A stretch of DNA of 64,000 nt from Streptomyces decoyicus (GCF_019880305.1 NZ_CP082301.1:4650001-4714000), one strand, 5' to 3'. Counted from the stretch's first letter, positions 34,102-43,279 are shown. Translations and numbers: made by a program. The notes: generated from the letters alone by a model not told the origin.

Positions 34102-34299
34102 ATGGAGAGTGGACCCGAGGCATTTGCCGGTGCGGCGTTCGCGCTGTTTGGCGCCGGACTGCTGGTGTGGACGGGCGTCTGCGTACGGACCGGTGCGCCG
34201 GTCGCCGAGGGCGTCAGCCGCCCGGTGGCCACCGTGACGGCGCTGCTGTCCGGGGTGGTGTTCCTGGCCACGGGCGGCTGGTTGCTGGCAGCGTTGTAG
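34102..34299 (+). CDS. Small two-helix membrane protein
   Basis: This 65-residue protein has two predicted membrane helices (AFAGAAFALFGAGLLVWTGV and VTALLSGVVFLATGGWLLAA) joined by a short basic/Pro loop. Base usage is coding-like. There is no ribosome site in front of the ATG. Its stop codon abuts a 7-bp tandem repeat. I do not recognise a function. Confidence 0.65.
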   Translation: MESGPEAFAGAAFALFGAGLLVWTGVCVRTGAPVAEGVSRPVATVTALLSGVVFLATGGWLLAAL

Positions 34300-34347
34300 C
34301 CGGGAGCCGGGAGCCGGGAGCCGGGAGCCGGGAGCCGGGAGCCGGCA
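34299..34347. repeat. 7-bp tandem repeat (gccggga)n
   Basis: Six perfect copies of gccggga (34299-34340) are followed by a seventh with one change (gccggca). The array begins at the stop codon of the small membrane protein gene. Such arrays vary in copy number by slippage. Confidence 0.9.
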
Positions 34348-34533
34348 GCCCTGGCTGCTGAGCCGGGGCCGGGGAGCTGTGGTGCCCGAGCCGCTGGGTC
34401 GTCGGGCCCGTACCGCCGGTGCGGGCGCCGCCCACAACTCCCGTTGCGCGCCGCTACGTTCACTTCCGGCCAGTTCTGTGACAGATGGCCGATGTGTGGC
34501 GGTACGCGGGAACTTTTCCGGGCCGACGGCCAT

Positions 34534-34589
34534 GTTCCTCAGTGAAGGTCGGCAACGACCGGCAGGCTCACGACCCTTCAGTGAGGAAC
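34534..34589 (+). promoter_or_regulatory. Inverted repeat covering the ribosome site of the secreted protein gene
   Basis: 34534-34548 (gttcctcagtgaagg) and 34575-34589 (ccttcagtgaggaac) pair at 14 of 15 positions across a 26-nt loop. The right arm contains the gaggaa Shine-Dalgarno of the gene starting at 34594, so the folded RNA would hide it. Confidence 0.4.
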
Positions 34590-34593
34590 CCAC

Positions 34594-34989
34594 ATGAACC
34601 GCGCATTCCGCTACGTCGCCGTCGGCACCATCGCCGTCTCCCTCCTCGCCGGCGGCTCGGCCGCCGCCTTCGCCGCGCCGCAGCACCTCCACTCGCCCAC
34701 GCCCGTCGTGGCCAGCGCCCCGGCACTGACCGCCAAGGCCAGCGCGACCACCGTCAACGCCTGGCAGGAGTTCCGGATCTCCGGCACCGCCAAGGGCATC
34801 AAGCCCGGTACCAACGTCACCGTCCAGCAGAAGCAGGGCACGAAGTGGGTCTCGCTGCCCGCCCGGACGCCGGTCAACGCCAGCGGCACGTACTCGGTAC
34901 GGGTCAAGCTCGGCATCAAGGGCGTCAACCAGCTCCGTATGGGCGCCGGCAGCATCGTCTCGCCGGTGGTCAAGGTCACCGTCCGCTGA
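34594..34989 (+). CDS. Small secreted protein with Ig-like domain
   Basis: This 131-residue protein has a Sec signal peptide cleaved near AAAFAAP (about residue 28) and a beta-rich domain with alternating residues (TVNAWQEFRISGTAKGIKPG through SYSVRVKLGIKG) as in calcium-independent Ig-like/Big folds. The mature domain has no Cys. The ATG at 34594 follows GAGGAA. The upstream inverted repeat may control translation. It could be a matrix or cell-wall-associated protein; the function is not known. Confidence 0.8.
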   Translation: MNRAFRYVAVGTIAVSLLAGGSAAAFAAPQHLHSPTPVVASAPALTAKASATTVNAWQEFRISGTAKGIKPGTNVTVQQKQGTKWVSLPARTPVNASGTYSVRVKLGIKGVNQLRMGAGSIVSPVVKVTVR

Positions 34990-34994
34990 CGCGC

Positions 34995-35023
34995 GAGGGT
35001 CCGGGAACCGCGGCCGGACCCTC
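34995..35023 (+). terminator. Hairpin terminator after secreted protein gene
   Basis: A 10-bp perfect inverted repeat (gagggtccgg and ccggaccctc, 9-nt loop) begins 6 bp after the stop. A second, nearly perfect one (35031-35057) overlaps the end of the convergent gene and may act on both strands. Confidence 0.7.
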
Positions 35024-35049
35024 CGGGACGTCTCCTGGGGGGTGTCCCC

Positions 35050-35508
35050 CTAGGAGACCAGGTTGCGGGCGACCATCCACACCGCGGCGATGCCGAGCAC
35101 CACGGCATTGCCGCGGGCCGAGAGCCGTGGCCGGTAGACGCGTCCGCCGAGCCCCGCGACCAGCCAGCGCCCGAGGGCGTACGCGACGGCCGGCCCGGCC
35201 AGCACGAGCAGCACGGCGTTGTCATGGAACGCCGTCACGACCTCGCCGTGCATCAGGTCGTACGCCATCCGCGTCCCGCCGCACAGCGGGCACAGCAGCC
35301 CGGTGGTCCATTTGAACGGGCACGGGATCAGCAGCTGCCCCGGTTGGTGCGGATCGGTGTGCCAGAGATAGACGGCGGCCGACGCCCCGACGCCGAGAGC
35401 GATCGACGCCCGGCGGACGGTGCGCGCCCGGATCGACGCCCCCGTGGGCTCCACGGGCGCGTCGGGGCCCCAGGACTCCCCGGGCCCCCGAGACTCCGCG
35501 GGGCTCAC
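35050..35508 (-). CDS. DUF2752 family membrane protein
   Basis: This 152-residue protein has about three membrane helices. The DUF2752 hallmark LIPCPFKWTTGLLCPLCGGT, with its three cysteines, is followed by AYDLMHGEVVTAFHDN. The GTG at 35508 overlaps the stop of the upstream gene (GTGA). The family has no proven function. Its coupling to a Pro-rich membrane protein suggests the two work together. Confidence 0.85.
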   Translation of the reverse strand: MSPAESRGPGESWGPDAPVEPTGASIRARTVRRASIALGVGASAAVYLWHTDPHQPGQLLIPCPFKWTTGLLCPLCGGTRMAYDLMHGEVVTAFHDNAVLLVLAGPAVAYALGRWLVAGLGGRVYRPRLSARGNAVVLGIAAVWMVARNLVS

Positions 35509-36197
35509 GCGCTCAGCGACCTGGCGTAGTTGACCTGGTTGAGCACGAACATCACCTGCTCGCGTGACTGCACCGGGATCATCGTGGAGTGGTGCCGGCC
35601 ACCGCTGTTCACCGTGACCTGCACGAAGCCGAGGGTCACCCGCTCTTTCATCAGCAGGAAGAGCAGACCGAGCAGACAGAAGAAAAAGAAGACGATGGCG
35701 AGCACGACCGCGTGCGCCGGCGTCTTCTCCTCCGTCCGCGACATGTCGGTCGCCGTCCACATCGCGCCCTTGAGCGGCATCGGCCCGGCGGGCGTGACGA
35801 CCGTGTCCCCGGCCACCGCTATATCGCCCAGCGACAGCGCCATCCCCCCGGGCTGGGCCCCGCCCTGGAATCCCCCGGGGCCGTTCTGGAACCCGCCGGG
35901 GCCGCCCTGGAATCCTCCGGGGCCGCTCTGGAACCCCCCGGGCGCCGGCTGCGGCACAGTGCTCGGCGGGAAACCGGGCGCGGGCGGCGGCTGCGGGACA
36001 TCGTTCGGGTAGCCGTATCCCGGCTGGGGCTGCGAGCCGGCCTGCGGGTAGCCGTACCCGGGGTCCCCGGGGCGGCCGCCCTGCGGGTACCCGTATCCGG
36101 CATCGGCAGGCCCGCCGCCGTCCGGCGTGGCGTAGGGGTTCTGGCCGGGCTGACCAGGCGGCTGATCCGGCGGCGGTCCGGGGTACTGGTTCGCCAT
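35505..36197 (-). CDS. Pro/Gly-rich membrane protein
   Basis: This 230-residue protein has a 120-residue N-terminal region rich in Pro, Gly, Tyr and Gln with repeats of GYGYPQ and PGGFQ, then a globular part and one membrane helix (AVVLAIVFFFFCLLGLLFLL), and a C-terminal domain with ERVTLGFVQVTVNSGGRHHS. Disordered Pro-rich segments of this kind are usual in actinobacterial membrane proteins next to DUF2752 or TM2 genes. It probably has the N-terminus in the cytoplasm. The start at 36197 is the first ATG, and the end overlaps the DUF2752 gene. Confidence 0.8.
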   Translation of the reverse strand: MANQYPGPPPDQPPGQPGQNPYATPDGGGPADAGYGYPQGGRPGDPGYGYPQAGSQPQPGYGYPNDVPQPPPAPGFPPSTVPQPAPGGFQSGPGGFQGGPGGFQNGPGGFQGGAQPGGMALSLGDIAVAGDTVVTPAGPMPLKGAMWTATDMSRTEEKTPAHAVVLAIVFFFFCLLGLLFLLMKERVTLGFVQVTVNSGGRHHSTMIPVQSREQVMFVLNQVNYARSLSA

Positions 36198-36704
36198 GGC
36201 TGAGGTCCCCCCGAGGGTGCGTGATGACGGCAGTACTCGACTCGAACGGCGAGCCGTGCCGTATCCATCCTGCCAGCCCGCTTACGTGCTGTATCAAGGC
36301 AATGACGGCATCCGGCACCGCCTTGTGACGGTCGTCGGCCCGCGGGCGGTGCGGTGCGCGGCCCCGGGGCTGAGCGGCGATGCGCCGGGGATCCGTCACT
36401 GTGTGACATCACCGACGGCGCCGGAGCCGCGGTGCGCGGGGAACGGCCGAGGTGGGCGCCGGGGAGCAGCGCGGCCCCGCCATGATCCACAAGGCGCGTC
36501 CCGGGCCCGTGGCGAGCGCCTGATGCGGTCCGGGCGGCATGAAGGCATGTAGTCGGGTTACCGTTCGAGTGGCGTTGCGGGGTTTTTCCGTTTGACACGG
36601 GGCCGGGAGGTACCGTCACACTCCGCAGCGTCAAGCGTCACCGCAGTGCACCCCGGCGTCCGGCCGGGGGGCATTTCCAGCGTCGACCGGAGAGAAGAGC
36701 GAAG
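36198..36704. other. Intergenic region with topA promoter
   Basis: This 507-bp gap separates the divergent Pro-rich protein and topA. A TTGACA element at 36592-36597 lies 108 bp before the topA start and could be its -35 box, but no -10 box at the ideal distance is clear (TACCGT is only 13 bp away). No gene is supported. In S. coelicolor topA responds to DNA supercoiling (established), so a spacing fault here could be meaningful. Confidence 0.45.
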
Positions 36705-39542
36705 TTGTCCCCGACCAGCGAGACCGCAGACGGCGGCGGCCGCCGACTCGTCATCGTCGAGTCGCCTGCCAAGGCGAAGACGATCAAGGGCTACCTCGGC
36801 CCTGGCTACGTGGTCGAGGCCAGCGTCGGGCACATCCGCGACCTGCCCAACGGCGCCGCAGAGGTCCCGGCGAAGTACAAGGGCGAGCCCTGGGCCCGCC
36901 TCGGCGTGAATGTCGACGCCGACTTCCAGCCGATCTATGTCGTCAACAGTGACAAGAAGGACCAGGTCAAGAAGCTCAAGGAGCTGCTGGCCGAGTCCGA
37001 CGAGCTCTATCTCGCCACAGATGAGGACCGGGAGGGCGAGGCCATCGCCTGGCACCTCCAGGAGATTCTCAAGCCCAAGGTCCCCGTCCACCGGATGGTC
37101 TTCCACGAGATCACCAAGGACGCGATCCGCGAGGCCGTCGCCAACCCGCGCGACCTGAACCAGAAGCTGGTCGACGCCCAGGAGACCCGCCGTATCCTTG
37201 ACCGCCTCTACGGCTACGAGGTCTCGCCGGTCCTGTGGAAGAAGGTCATGCCCCGGCTGTCGGCCGGCCGGGTGCAGTCCGTCGCGACCCGTCTCGTCGT
37301 CGAGCGGGAGCGCGAGCGCATCGCGTTCCGCTCCGCCGAGTACTGGGACCTGACCGGCACTTTCGCCACCGGCCGGGCCGGCGACGCCAGCGACCCGTCG
37401 GTGCTGACCGCCCGACTGAACTCCGTCGACGGCCGCCGTATCGCGCAGGGCCGTGACTTCGGTCCCAACGGGCAGCTCAAGAACGACGTCCTCCATCTGG
37501 ACGAGGCGAACGCCCGCGCGCTCGCCGCCGCCCTGGAGAACACCGACTTCGCGGTGCGCTCGGTCGAGTCCAAGCCCTACCGCCGCTCGCCGTACGCGCC
37601 GTTCCGTACGACCACCCTCCAGCAGGAGGCAAGCCGCAAGCTCGGCTTCGGTGCCAAGTCCACGATGCAGGTGGCGCAGAAGCTGTACGAGAACGGCTTC
37701 ATCACCTATATGCGTACGGACTCCACCACGCTCTCGGACACCGCGGTCGCCGCGGCCCGGGCGCAGGTGACGCATCTGTACGGCGCGAACTACCTGCCGG
37801 ACAAGCCGCGTACCTACGCCGGCAAGGTCAAGAACGCCCAGGAGGCACACGAGGCGATCCGCCCCTCCGGCGACCGCTTCCGCACCCCGGCCGAGACCGG
37901 TCTGACCGGCGACCAGTTCAAGCTCTACGAACTGATCTGGAAGCGGACCGTCGCCTCCCAGATGAAGGACGCGACCGGCAACTCCGTCACCGTCAAGATC
38001 GGTGGCCGTGCCGCCGACGGCCGGGACGCCGAGTTCAGCGCGTCCGGCAAGACCATCACCTTCCACGGCTTCCTCAAGGCCTATGTGGAGGGCGCCGACG
38101 ACCCCAACGCGGAGCTCGACGACCGCGAGCGCCGGCTGCCGCAGGTCGCCGAGGGCGACGCGCTGGCCGCGCAGGAGATCACCGCCGACGGGCACGCCAC
38201 CAAGCCGCCCGCCCGCTACACCGAGGCCACGCTGGTCAAGGAGCTGGAAGAGCGCGAGATCGGCCGCCCGTCGACCTACGCGTCGATCATCGGCACGATC
38301 CTCGACCGCGGCTACGTCTTCAAGAAGGGCACCGCGCTCGTCCCGTCCTTCCTCTCCTTCGCGGTGGTCAACCTCCTGGAGAAGCACTTCGGCCGGCTGG
38401 TCGACTACGACTTCACCGCCCGGATGGAGGACGACCTCGACCGCATCGCACGCGGTGAGGCGCAGTCCGTGCCGTGGCTGCGGCGCTTCTACTACGGCGA
38501 GGGCCACGGCGAGGGCGGTGCCGCGGACGCCGGCAACGGAGACGGCGACCACCTCGGCGGTCTGAAGGAGCTGGTCGAGGACCTGGGCGCAATCGACGCC
38601 CGGGAGATCTCGTCCTTCCCGGTCAGCGACGACATCAAGCTGCGGGTGGGCCGCTACGGCCCGTACGTCGAGCGCGGGGAGAAGGACGCCGAGGGCCATC
38701 AGCGCGCCGACGTCCCCGACGACCTGGCGCCCGACGAGCTGACCGTGGAGTACGCGGAGGAGCTGCTCGCCAAGCCGAGCGGTGACTTCGAGCTGGGCAT
38801 GGACCCGGACAGCGGCCATCAGATCGTCGCCAAGGACGGCCGCTACGGCCCGTACGTCACCGAGATCCTGCCCGAGGGCACCCCGAAGACCGGCAAGAAC
38901 GCGGTCAAGCCGCGCACCGCCTCGCTCTTCAAGTCGATGTCCCTGGACACCGTGACCCTGGCGGACGCGCTCAAGCTGATGTCGCTGCCGCGCGTCGTCG
39001 GCAAGGACCCCGAGGGCGTGGAGATCACCGCGCAGAACGGCCGCTACGGCCCGTACCTCAAGAAGGGCACCGACTCGCGCTCCCTGGAGAGCGAGGACCA
39101 GCTCTTCACGATCACGACCGACGAAGCGCTGGCGATCTACGCACAGCCCAAGCAGCGCGGACGGGCCGCCGCCAAGCCGCCGCTGAAGGAGCTGGGCACG
39201 GACCCGGTGAGCGGCAAGCCGGTGGTGGTCAAGGACGGCCGGTTCGGTGCGTATGTCACCGATGGCGAGACCAACGCGACGCTGCGGCGGGACGACGACG
39301 TCGAGACGGTCACCGCCGAGCGGGGCTACGAGCTGCTGGCGGAGAAGCGCGCCAAGGGGCCGGCGAAGAAGACCGCGAAGAAGGCGGCCAAGAAGGCGCC
39401 GGCCAAGAAGACGGCCGCGAAGAAGACGGCCGCCAAGAAGACCGCGGCGAAGAAGACCACCACGGCGAAGAAGACGACCGCCAAGAAGGCCACCGCGAAG
39501 ACCGCGGCGGCCAAGAAGACGGCGGCGCCGGCGGAGGACTGA
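36705..39542 (+). CDS. topA: DNA topoisomerase I with Lys-rich tail
   Basis: This 945-residue type IA topoisomerase relaxes negative supercoils. The TOPRIM motif LVIVESPAKAKTIKGYLG and DEDREGEAIAWH, and the active-site Tyr (near residue 335) in FITYMRTDST, are present. No zinc-finger cysteines follow; instead the C-terminus has topoisomerase C-terminal repeats (GRYGPY...) and a tail from about residue 885 of AKK/TAKK repeats. This is the Streptomyces form, whose Lys tail raises processivity (established). TTG at 36705 has GGAGAGAAG at an acceptable distance. The gene ends at a strong terminator. Confidence 0.96.
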   Translation: MSPTSETADGGGRRLVIVESPAKAKTIKGYLGPGYVVEASVGHIRDLPNGAAEVPAKYKGEPWARLGVNVDADFQPIYVVNSDKKDQVKKLKELLAESDELYLATDEDREGEAIAWHLQEILKPKVPVHRMVFHEITKDAIREAVANPRDLNQKLVDAQETRRILDRLYGYEVSPVLWKKVMPRLSAGRVQSVATRLVVERERERIAFRSAEYWDLTGTFATGRAGDASDPSVLTARLNSVDGRRIAQGRDFGPNGQLKNDVLHLDEANARALAAALENTDFAVRSVESKPYRRSPYAPFRTTTLQQEASRKLGFGAKSTMQVAQKLYENGFITYMRTDSTTLSDTAVAAARAQVTHLYGANYLPDKPRTYAGKVKNAQEAHEAIRPSGDRFRTPAETGLTGDQFKLYELIWKRTVASQMKDATGNSVTVKIGGRAADGRDAEFSASGKTITFHGFLKAYVEGADDPNAELDDRERRLPQVAEGDALAAQEITADGHATKPPARYTEATLVKELEEREIGRPSTYASIIGTILDRGYVFKKGTALVPSFLSFAVVNLLEKHFGRLVDYDFTARMEDDLDRIARGEAQSVPWLRRFYYGEGHGEGGAADAGNGDGDHLGGLKELVEDLGAIDAREISSFPVSDDIKLRVGRYGPYVERGEKDAEGHQRADVPDDLAPDELTVEYAEELLAKPSGDFELGMDPDSGHQIVAKDGRYGPYVTEILPEGTPKTGKNAVKPRTASLFKSMSLDTVTLADALKLMSLPRVVGKDPEGVEITAQNGRYGPYLKKGTDSRSLESEDQLFTITTDEALAIYAQPKQRGRAAAKPPLKELGTDPVSGKPVVVKDGRFGAYVTDGETNATLRRDDDVETVTAERGYELLAEKRAKGPAKKTAKKAAKKAPAKKTAAKKTAAKKTAAKKTTTAKKTTAKKATAKTAAAKKTAAPAED

Positions 39543-39584
39543 GGCCTGCGCCCACACCGGCGGCGCCGGTAAAAGCGCAGGACA

Positions 39585-39623
39585 CGGGCGGGCACAACGG
39601 ATGCGTTCCGGTGTGCCCGCCCG
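39585..39623 (+). terminator. Hairpin terminator after topA
   Basis: A 12-bp perfect inverted repeat (cgggcgggcaca and tgtgcccgcccg) with a 15-nt loop is followed by TTTG. Confidence 0.8.
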
Positions 39624-39640
39624 TTTGTTCGGGTGGGCGC

Positions 39641-39668
39641 TCGACGGCGCGCACCGTCCCGCTAGGCT
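39641..39668 (+). promoter_or_regulatory. Promoter of tmk, leaderless
   Basis: TCGACG (39641-39646) and TAGGCT (39663-39668) are 16 bp apart, and the ATG at 39675 is 6 bp after the -10 box, with no ribosome site. This fits a leaderless transcript. Confidence 0.55.
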
Positions 39669-39674
39669 GGCGGG

Positions 39675-42600
39675 ATGACGCGTGCCGAGCAGCCAACGGT
39701 CGTGACCCCCACTTCAGGCGCCCTAGCGGCGGATTCCCGCGAGCGCGCCGTGCGAGCCCTGCTCCGCTTCCCCCCACTGAAGCGACTGTGGAGCGCCCAA
39801 TTTGTCGGGGGCATCGGCGATGCCCTGTCCATGCTTGTCCTCGTATTGCTCGCCCTTCAGGCGGCGCTCTACGTACCGCTGGGCGGCGAGCCCGCCTTCG
39901 GCGGTGGTTATCGGGGTGCAGCCCTCGCGGTCACCACGGTCTTCGCCGCCCGGATGCTGGCGACGTTGCTCTTCGGGGCCGTCCTGCTGGGGCCGCTGTC
40001 GGCGCTGACGGCGCCCTCGGGGCCGCTGGACCGGCGCTGGACGATGATCGGCGCGGATGTGCTGCGGCTCGCGCTGCTGGTCATCGCGCCCCTGTGGATC
40101 GACTGGACGCCGGACGACGCGCTGGCCTGGCTGCTGGTCACGGTCTTCGTCACCGGCGTGGCCGAACGGTTGTGGACCGTCGCGCGGGAGAGCGCCGCCC
40201 CCGGCCTGCTGCCCGAGCCGCCCCCTGAGGGCGCCTCCGTACGGCCCCTCCCCGACAACATGGACGCCCTGCGCCGCCTCTCGCTGCGCACCGGCTTCCT
40301 CTCGCTGCCGATCGCGGCCGCCGCCCTGGTGGTCGTCACCCTCATCAGCAAGCTGCTGGGCACCGGCATCGACTGGTTCCAGCTCCACCAGGCCGCGCTC
40401 GGCTCGTATGTCGCCGCCGGCCTGTTCGCCGCCTCCGTATCGATCCTCTACTTCATCGAGCTCCCCGGGGTGCAGACGCCGCGGCCGCGCTCCCCTCTGG
40501 AGGGGCTGCGCCGCCCGAAGACCACCGGAGCGAAAGCCGGACAGCCGGGACAGGGCGAGAAGCCGGAGAACGGCACGGCCCGGCCCGGCGCCGACAAGGG
40601 CCGTACCGGCGCACTCCCGCTGCTGGTGACGGCCTGCGCCGCGGTGGCCGCCGCGATCGCCGCGGCCGTCGCGCTCGCCGTCCTGCACGGCTACGACCTG
40701 GCCGGCGGCCCGGCCGCCTTCGCCCTGCTGGTGCTGGCGCTGACCGGCGGCACGGCCGTCGGCATCCGTTGCGCCCAGCGGGTGCTGCCCGCGCTCTCCC
40801 GGCGCCGGCTGCTCGCCCTCGCGGTGGCCGCCACCGGAGTCGGGCTGCTGGCCATGGGGCTGGTCCCGGACCCGACGACGGTGCTGGTGCTCGCGCTGCT
40901 GTCCGGCATCAGCGCCGGTATCGCCGCCAATACGGGGCATGTGCTGCTGGAGCAGGAGTCCGAGGAGTCCCGCACCGCCCGTACGACCGAGCATCTGCAC
41001 GCCGTCGTACGGCTGTCGGTCGCGCTGGCCGCCATCGTCGCGCCGCTGCTCGCGGCCGTCATCGGCCCGCACGACCTCGGCAGCGGCACCTTCGACTTCG
41101 CCTACGGCGGCGCCGCCTACACCCTGATGCTGGTCGGCGCGCTGCTGCTGCCGGTCGCCGCGCTGGTGCTGGGCAAGGTCGACGACCGGCAGGGCGTACC
41201 GCTGCGGCGTGATCTGCGCGAGGCGCTGCGCGGCGGCGACCCGGCCCAGGCACCCGCCGCCACCGGCTTCTTCATCGCCCTGGAAGGCGGCGACGGCGCC
41301 GGGAAGTCCACCCAGGTCGAAGCGCTCGCGGAGTGGATCCGCGGCAAGGGCCATGAGGTCGTGGTGACCCGTGAGCCGGGTGCCACCGCCATCGGCAAGC
41401 GACTGCGCTCGATCATCCTCGACGTCTCGACGTCCGGGCTCTCGGACCGTGCGGAGGCGCTGATGTTCGCCGCCGACCGGGCCGAACACGTCGACAGCGT
41501 CATCCGCCCCGCCCTGGAGCGCGGCGCGGTCGTCATCACCGACCGGTACATCGATTCCTCGGTCGCCTACCAGGGCGCCGGGCGCAACCTCGCGCCCACG
41601 GAGATCGCCCGGATCTCCCGTTGGGCCACCGACGGCCTCGTCCCCCATCTGACGGTGCTGCTCGACATCTCCCCGGAGACCGCACGGGAACGCTTCACCG
41701 AGGCGCCCGACCGGCTGGAGTCCGAGCCCGCCGAGTTCCACCAGCGGGTCCGGTCCGGTTTCCTGACACTGGCCGCCGCCGACCCCGCGCGCTATCTGGT
41801 CGTCGACGCCGGGCAGGAGCCCGCGGCCGTCACCACCGTCGTACGGCACCGCCTCGACCAGGTGCTCCCGCTGTCCGAGGCCGAGATCAAGGCGCAGGCC
41901 GACGCCCGTAAGGCCGCCGAGGAAGAGGCCCGCCGCAAGGCCGAGGAGGAGGCCGCGCGCAAGGCGGAGGAGGAGCGCCTGGAGCGCGAGCGCCAGGAGC
42001 AGCTCGCCAAGCTGCGTGCCGAGGAAGAGGAGCGCAAGCGCCGCGAGGCCGAGGAGGCCAGGGCACGAGAGGAGGCCCGCCAGGCGGAGGAGGCCCGCAA
42101 GCGCGCCGAGGAGGCCCGTCAGGCCGCCGAGGCGGAGCGGCAGCGGCGCGAGGCCGAGGAGCGGGCCCGCGAGGCCGAGCAGGAGCGGCTGCGCAAGCAG
42201 CACGAGGAGGAGGCGCGGCTGCGCAAGGAGGCCGAGGAGCGCCGCCTGGAGAAGCAGCGCAAGGCCGAAACGGCCCTGCTGCGCGCCGAGGAGGCCCGGG
42301 TGGCGGCAGCCGAAGCGGCGGCCGCGGCGGAGGCCAAGGCGGCTGCCGAGGCCGAGGAAGCGGCCGAGGCGCCCACTGCGGAGACGTACGTCGCGGATCT
42401 GCGGAAGCGGCTGGGAGAGGACACGCCCGACGCCTCCGCCCCGTCCGGCCCCGCCCCGGACAGCGACCGTACGGAGTACCTGCCCCGGCCCGGTACGGGG
42501 GAGGGCGAGGTGCCCGGTGCGGTGGACGAGACGGCGGTGCTGCCTCCGGTACGGGACGCGCAGGACGCCTGGGACGGGCCTGGGGCCGGCTCCGACGCGG

Positions 42601-42968
42601 CGGAGACCGCCGTGCTGCCGCCCGTACGGGACGATGCCCCGGCCGACCGGGTGCCGCCGTGGATGTTCCGCAAGGAGGGACCGGAGGCCGCGAACGGTGC
42701 CACCGGCGCGGCGTCGGACCGGCCCACCGGCTCCGCCGCCGAGTCGCGTGTCGAGCGCACCCGCGAACTCCCGCAGATCGACCCGCTGACGGGCCGCCCC
42801 GTGGAGAACGCGCAGCGCAGCCGCCCGCGCCCCGAATGGGCGGAGGAGACCCCGCTGGACGATCTGCCGACGCTCGCCGACGAGCTGCTCGGCCCGCGCG
42901 CCGACGAGGAAGCGGACGAGGGCGCGGGTGACGACGGCCGCCGCGGCGGCCGGGGGCGGCGCGGCTAG
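39675..42968 (+). CDS. tmk: Thymidylate kinase fused to MFS-like membrane domain and coiled coil
   Basis: This 1097-residue protein has three parts. Residues 1-520 are an MFS-like membrane region of 10-12 helices. Residues 530-735 are a full thymidylate kinase with P-loop FFIALEGGDGAGKSTQVEAL, the DR(Y/H) motif ITDRYIDSSVAYQG, and VLLDISPETARERF. Residues 735-900 are an Ala/Glu/Arg-rich coiled coil, followed by a disordered acidic tail. The fused form is the usual one in Streptomyces and provides dTDP for DNA synthesis. Tethering to the membrane is obvious, but its purpose is unknown. The start appears leaderless. holB lies downstream, the standard tmk-holB order. Confidence 0.95.
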   Translation: MTRAEQPTVVTPTSGALAADSRERAVRALLRFPPLKRLWSAQFVGGIGDALSMLVLVLLALQAALYVPLGGEPAFGGGYRGAALAVTTVFAARMLATLLFGAVLLGPLSALTAPSGPLDRRWTMIGADVLRLALLVIAPLWIDWTPDDALAWLLVTVFVTGVAERLWTVARESAAPGLLPEPPPEGASVRPLPDNMDALRRLSLRTGFLSLPIAAAALVVVTLISKLLGTGIDWFQLHQAALGSYVAAGLFAASVSILYFIELPGVQTPRPRSPLEGLRRPKTTGAKAGQPGQGEKPENGTARPGADKGRTGALPLLVTACAAVAAAIAAAVALAVLHGYDLAGGPAAFALLVLALTGGTAVGIRCAQRVLPALSRRRLLALAVAATGVGLLAMGLVPDPTTVLVLALLSGISAGIAANTGHVLLEQESEESRTARTTEHLHAVVRLSVALAAIVAPLLAAVIGPHDLGSGTFDFAYGGAAYTLMLVGALLLPVAALVLGKVDDRQGVPLRRDLREALRGGDPAQAPAATGFFIALEGGDGAGKSTQVEALAEWIRGKGHEVVVTREPGATAIGKRLRSIILDVSTSGLSDRAEALMFAADRAEHVDSVIRPALERGAVVITDRYIDSSVAYQGAGRNLAPTEIARISRWATDGLVPHLTVLLDISPETARERFTEAPDRLESEPAEFHQRVRSGFLTLAAADPARYLVVDAGQEPAAVTTVVRHRLDQVLPLSEAEIKAQADARKAAEEEARRKAEEEAARKAEEERLERERQEQLAKLRAEEEERKRREAEEARAREEARQAEEARKRAEEARQAAEAERQRREAEERAREAEQERLRKQHEEEARLRKEAEERRLEKQRKAETALLRAEEARVAAAEAAAAAEAKAAAEAEEAAEAPTAETYVADLRKRLGEDTPDASAPSGPAPDSDRTEYLPRPGTGEGEVPGAVDETAVLPPVRDAQDAWDGPGAGSDAAETAVLPPVRDDAPADRVPPWMFRKEGPEAANGATGAASDRPTGSAAESRVERTRELPQIDPLTGRPVENAQRSRPRPEWAEETPLDDLPTLADELLGPRADEEADEGAGDDGRRGGRGRRG

Positions 42969-42978
42969 GACGCGCTTT

Positions 42979-43016
42979 CCGGGTCACCCGGGTCACCCCG
43001 GGTCACCCCGGGTCAC
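42979..43016. repeat. Tandem CCGGGTCAC repeat
   Basis: Four copies of ccgggtcac start at 42979, 42988, 42998 and 43008 (period 9, 10, 10 bp) just after the tmk stop. GTCAC/GTGAC-type half sites at about one helical turn could bind a regulator, or the array may have grown by slippage. Confidence 0.8.
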
Positions 43017-43068
43017 CCGGGGCGATACGGCGTGACCCGCCCCAGCCCGGCGGGAAGACCCCAACGAC

Positions 43069-43106
43069 CGGCCGTGGCCGCAGCCCGACAGCTGCGGCCA
43101 CGGCCG
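43069..43106 (+). terminator. Strong hairpin terminator after tmk
   Basis: A 15-bp perfect inverted repeat (cggccgtggccgcag and its complement, 8-nt loop) is followed by TTTC. With it in place, holB probably has its own promoter in 43107-43279. Confidence 0.8.
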
Positions 43107-43279
43107 TTTCGCGGCGCCGGACGGCCCCCGTCCGGCCGCCCGGCGCCGGCTTCCGGATTCGTTTGTCAGTGGGTTGCACCACAATGGGTCAGGCGTGGAG
43201 CAATGCGTGGTCTGCGGCCGGGCGCACACGCACCCCGCACGGCACGACGGAACGGCACGGACAGGAACGGCGGACAGCG

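Noticed and set aside
34299..34347. Continuation of the small membrane protein through the 7-bp repeat
   Set aside because: The TAG at 34297 ends the frame directly before the array.
36558..39557. Minus-strand open frame of about 1000 codons opposite topA
   Set aside because: It mirrors the topA codon bias and has no ribosome site or recognisable domain; topA is certain.
39723..42203. Minus-strand open frame of about 820 codons opposite tmk
   Set aside because: It is rich in Gln/Arg/Gly without domains and is explained by the third-position GC of tmk.
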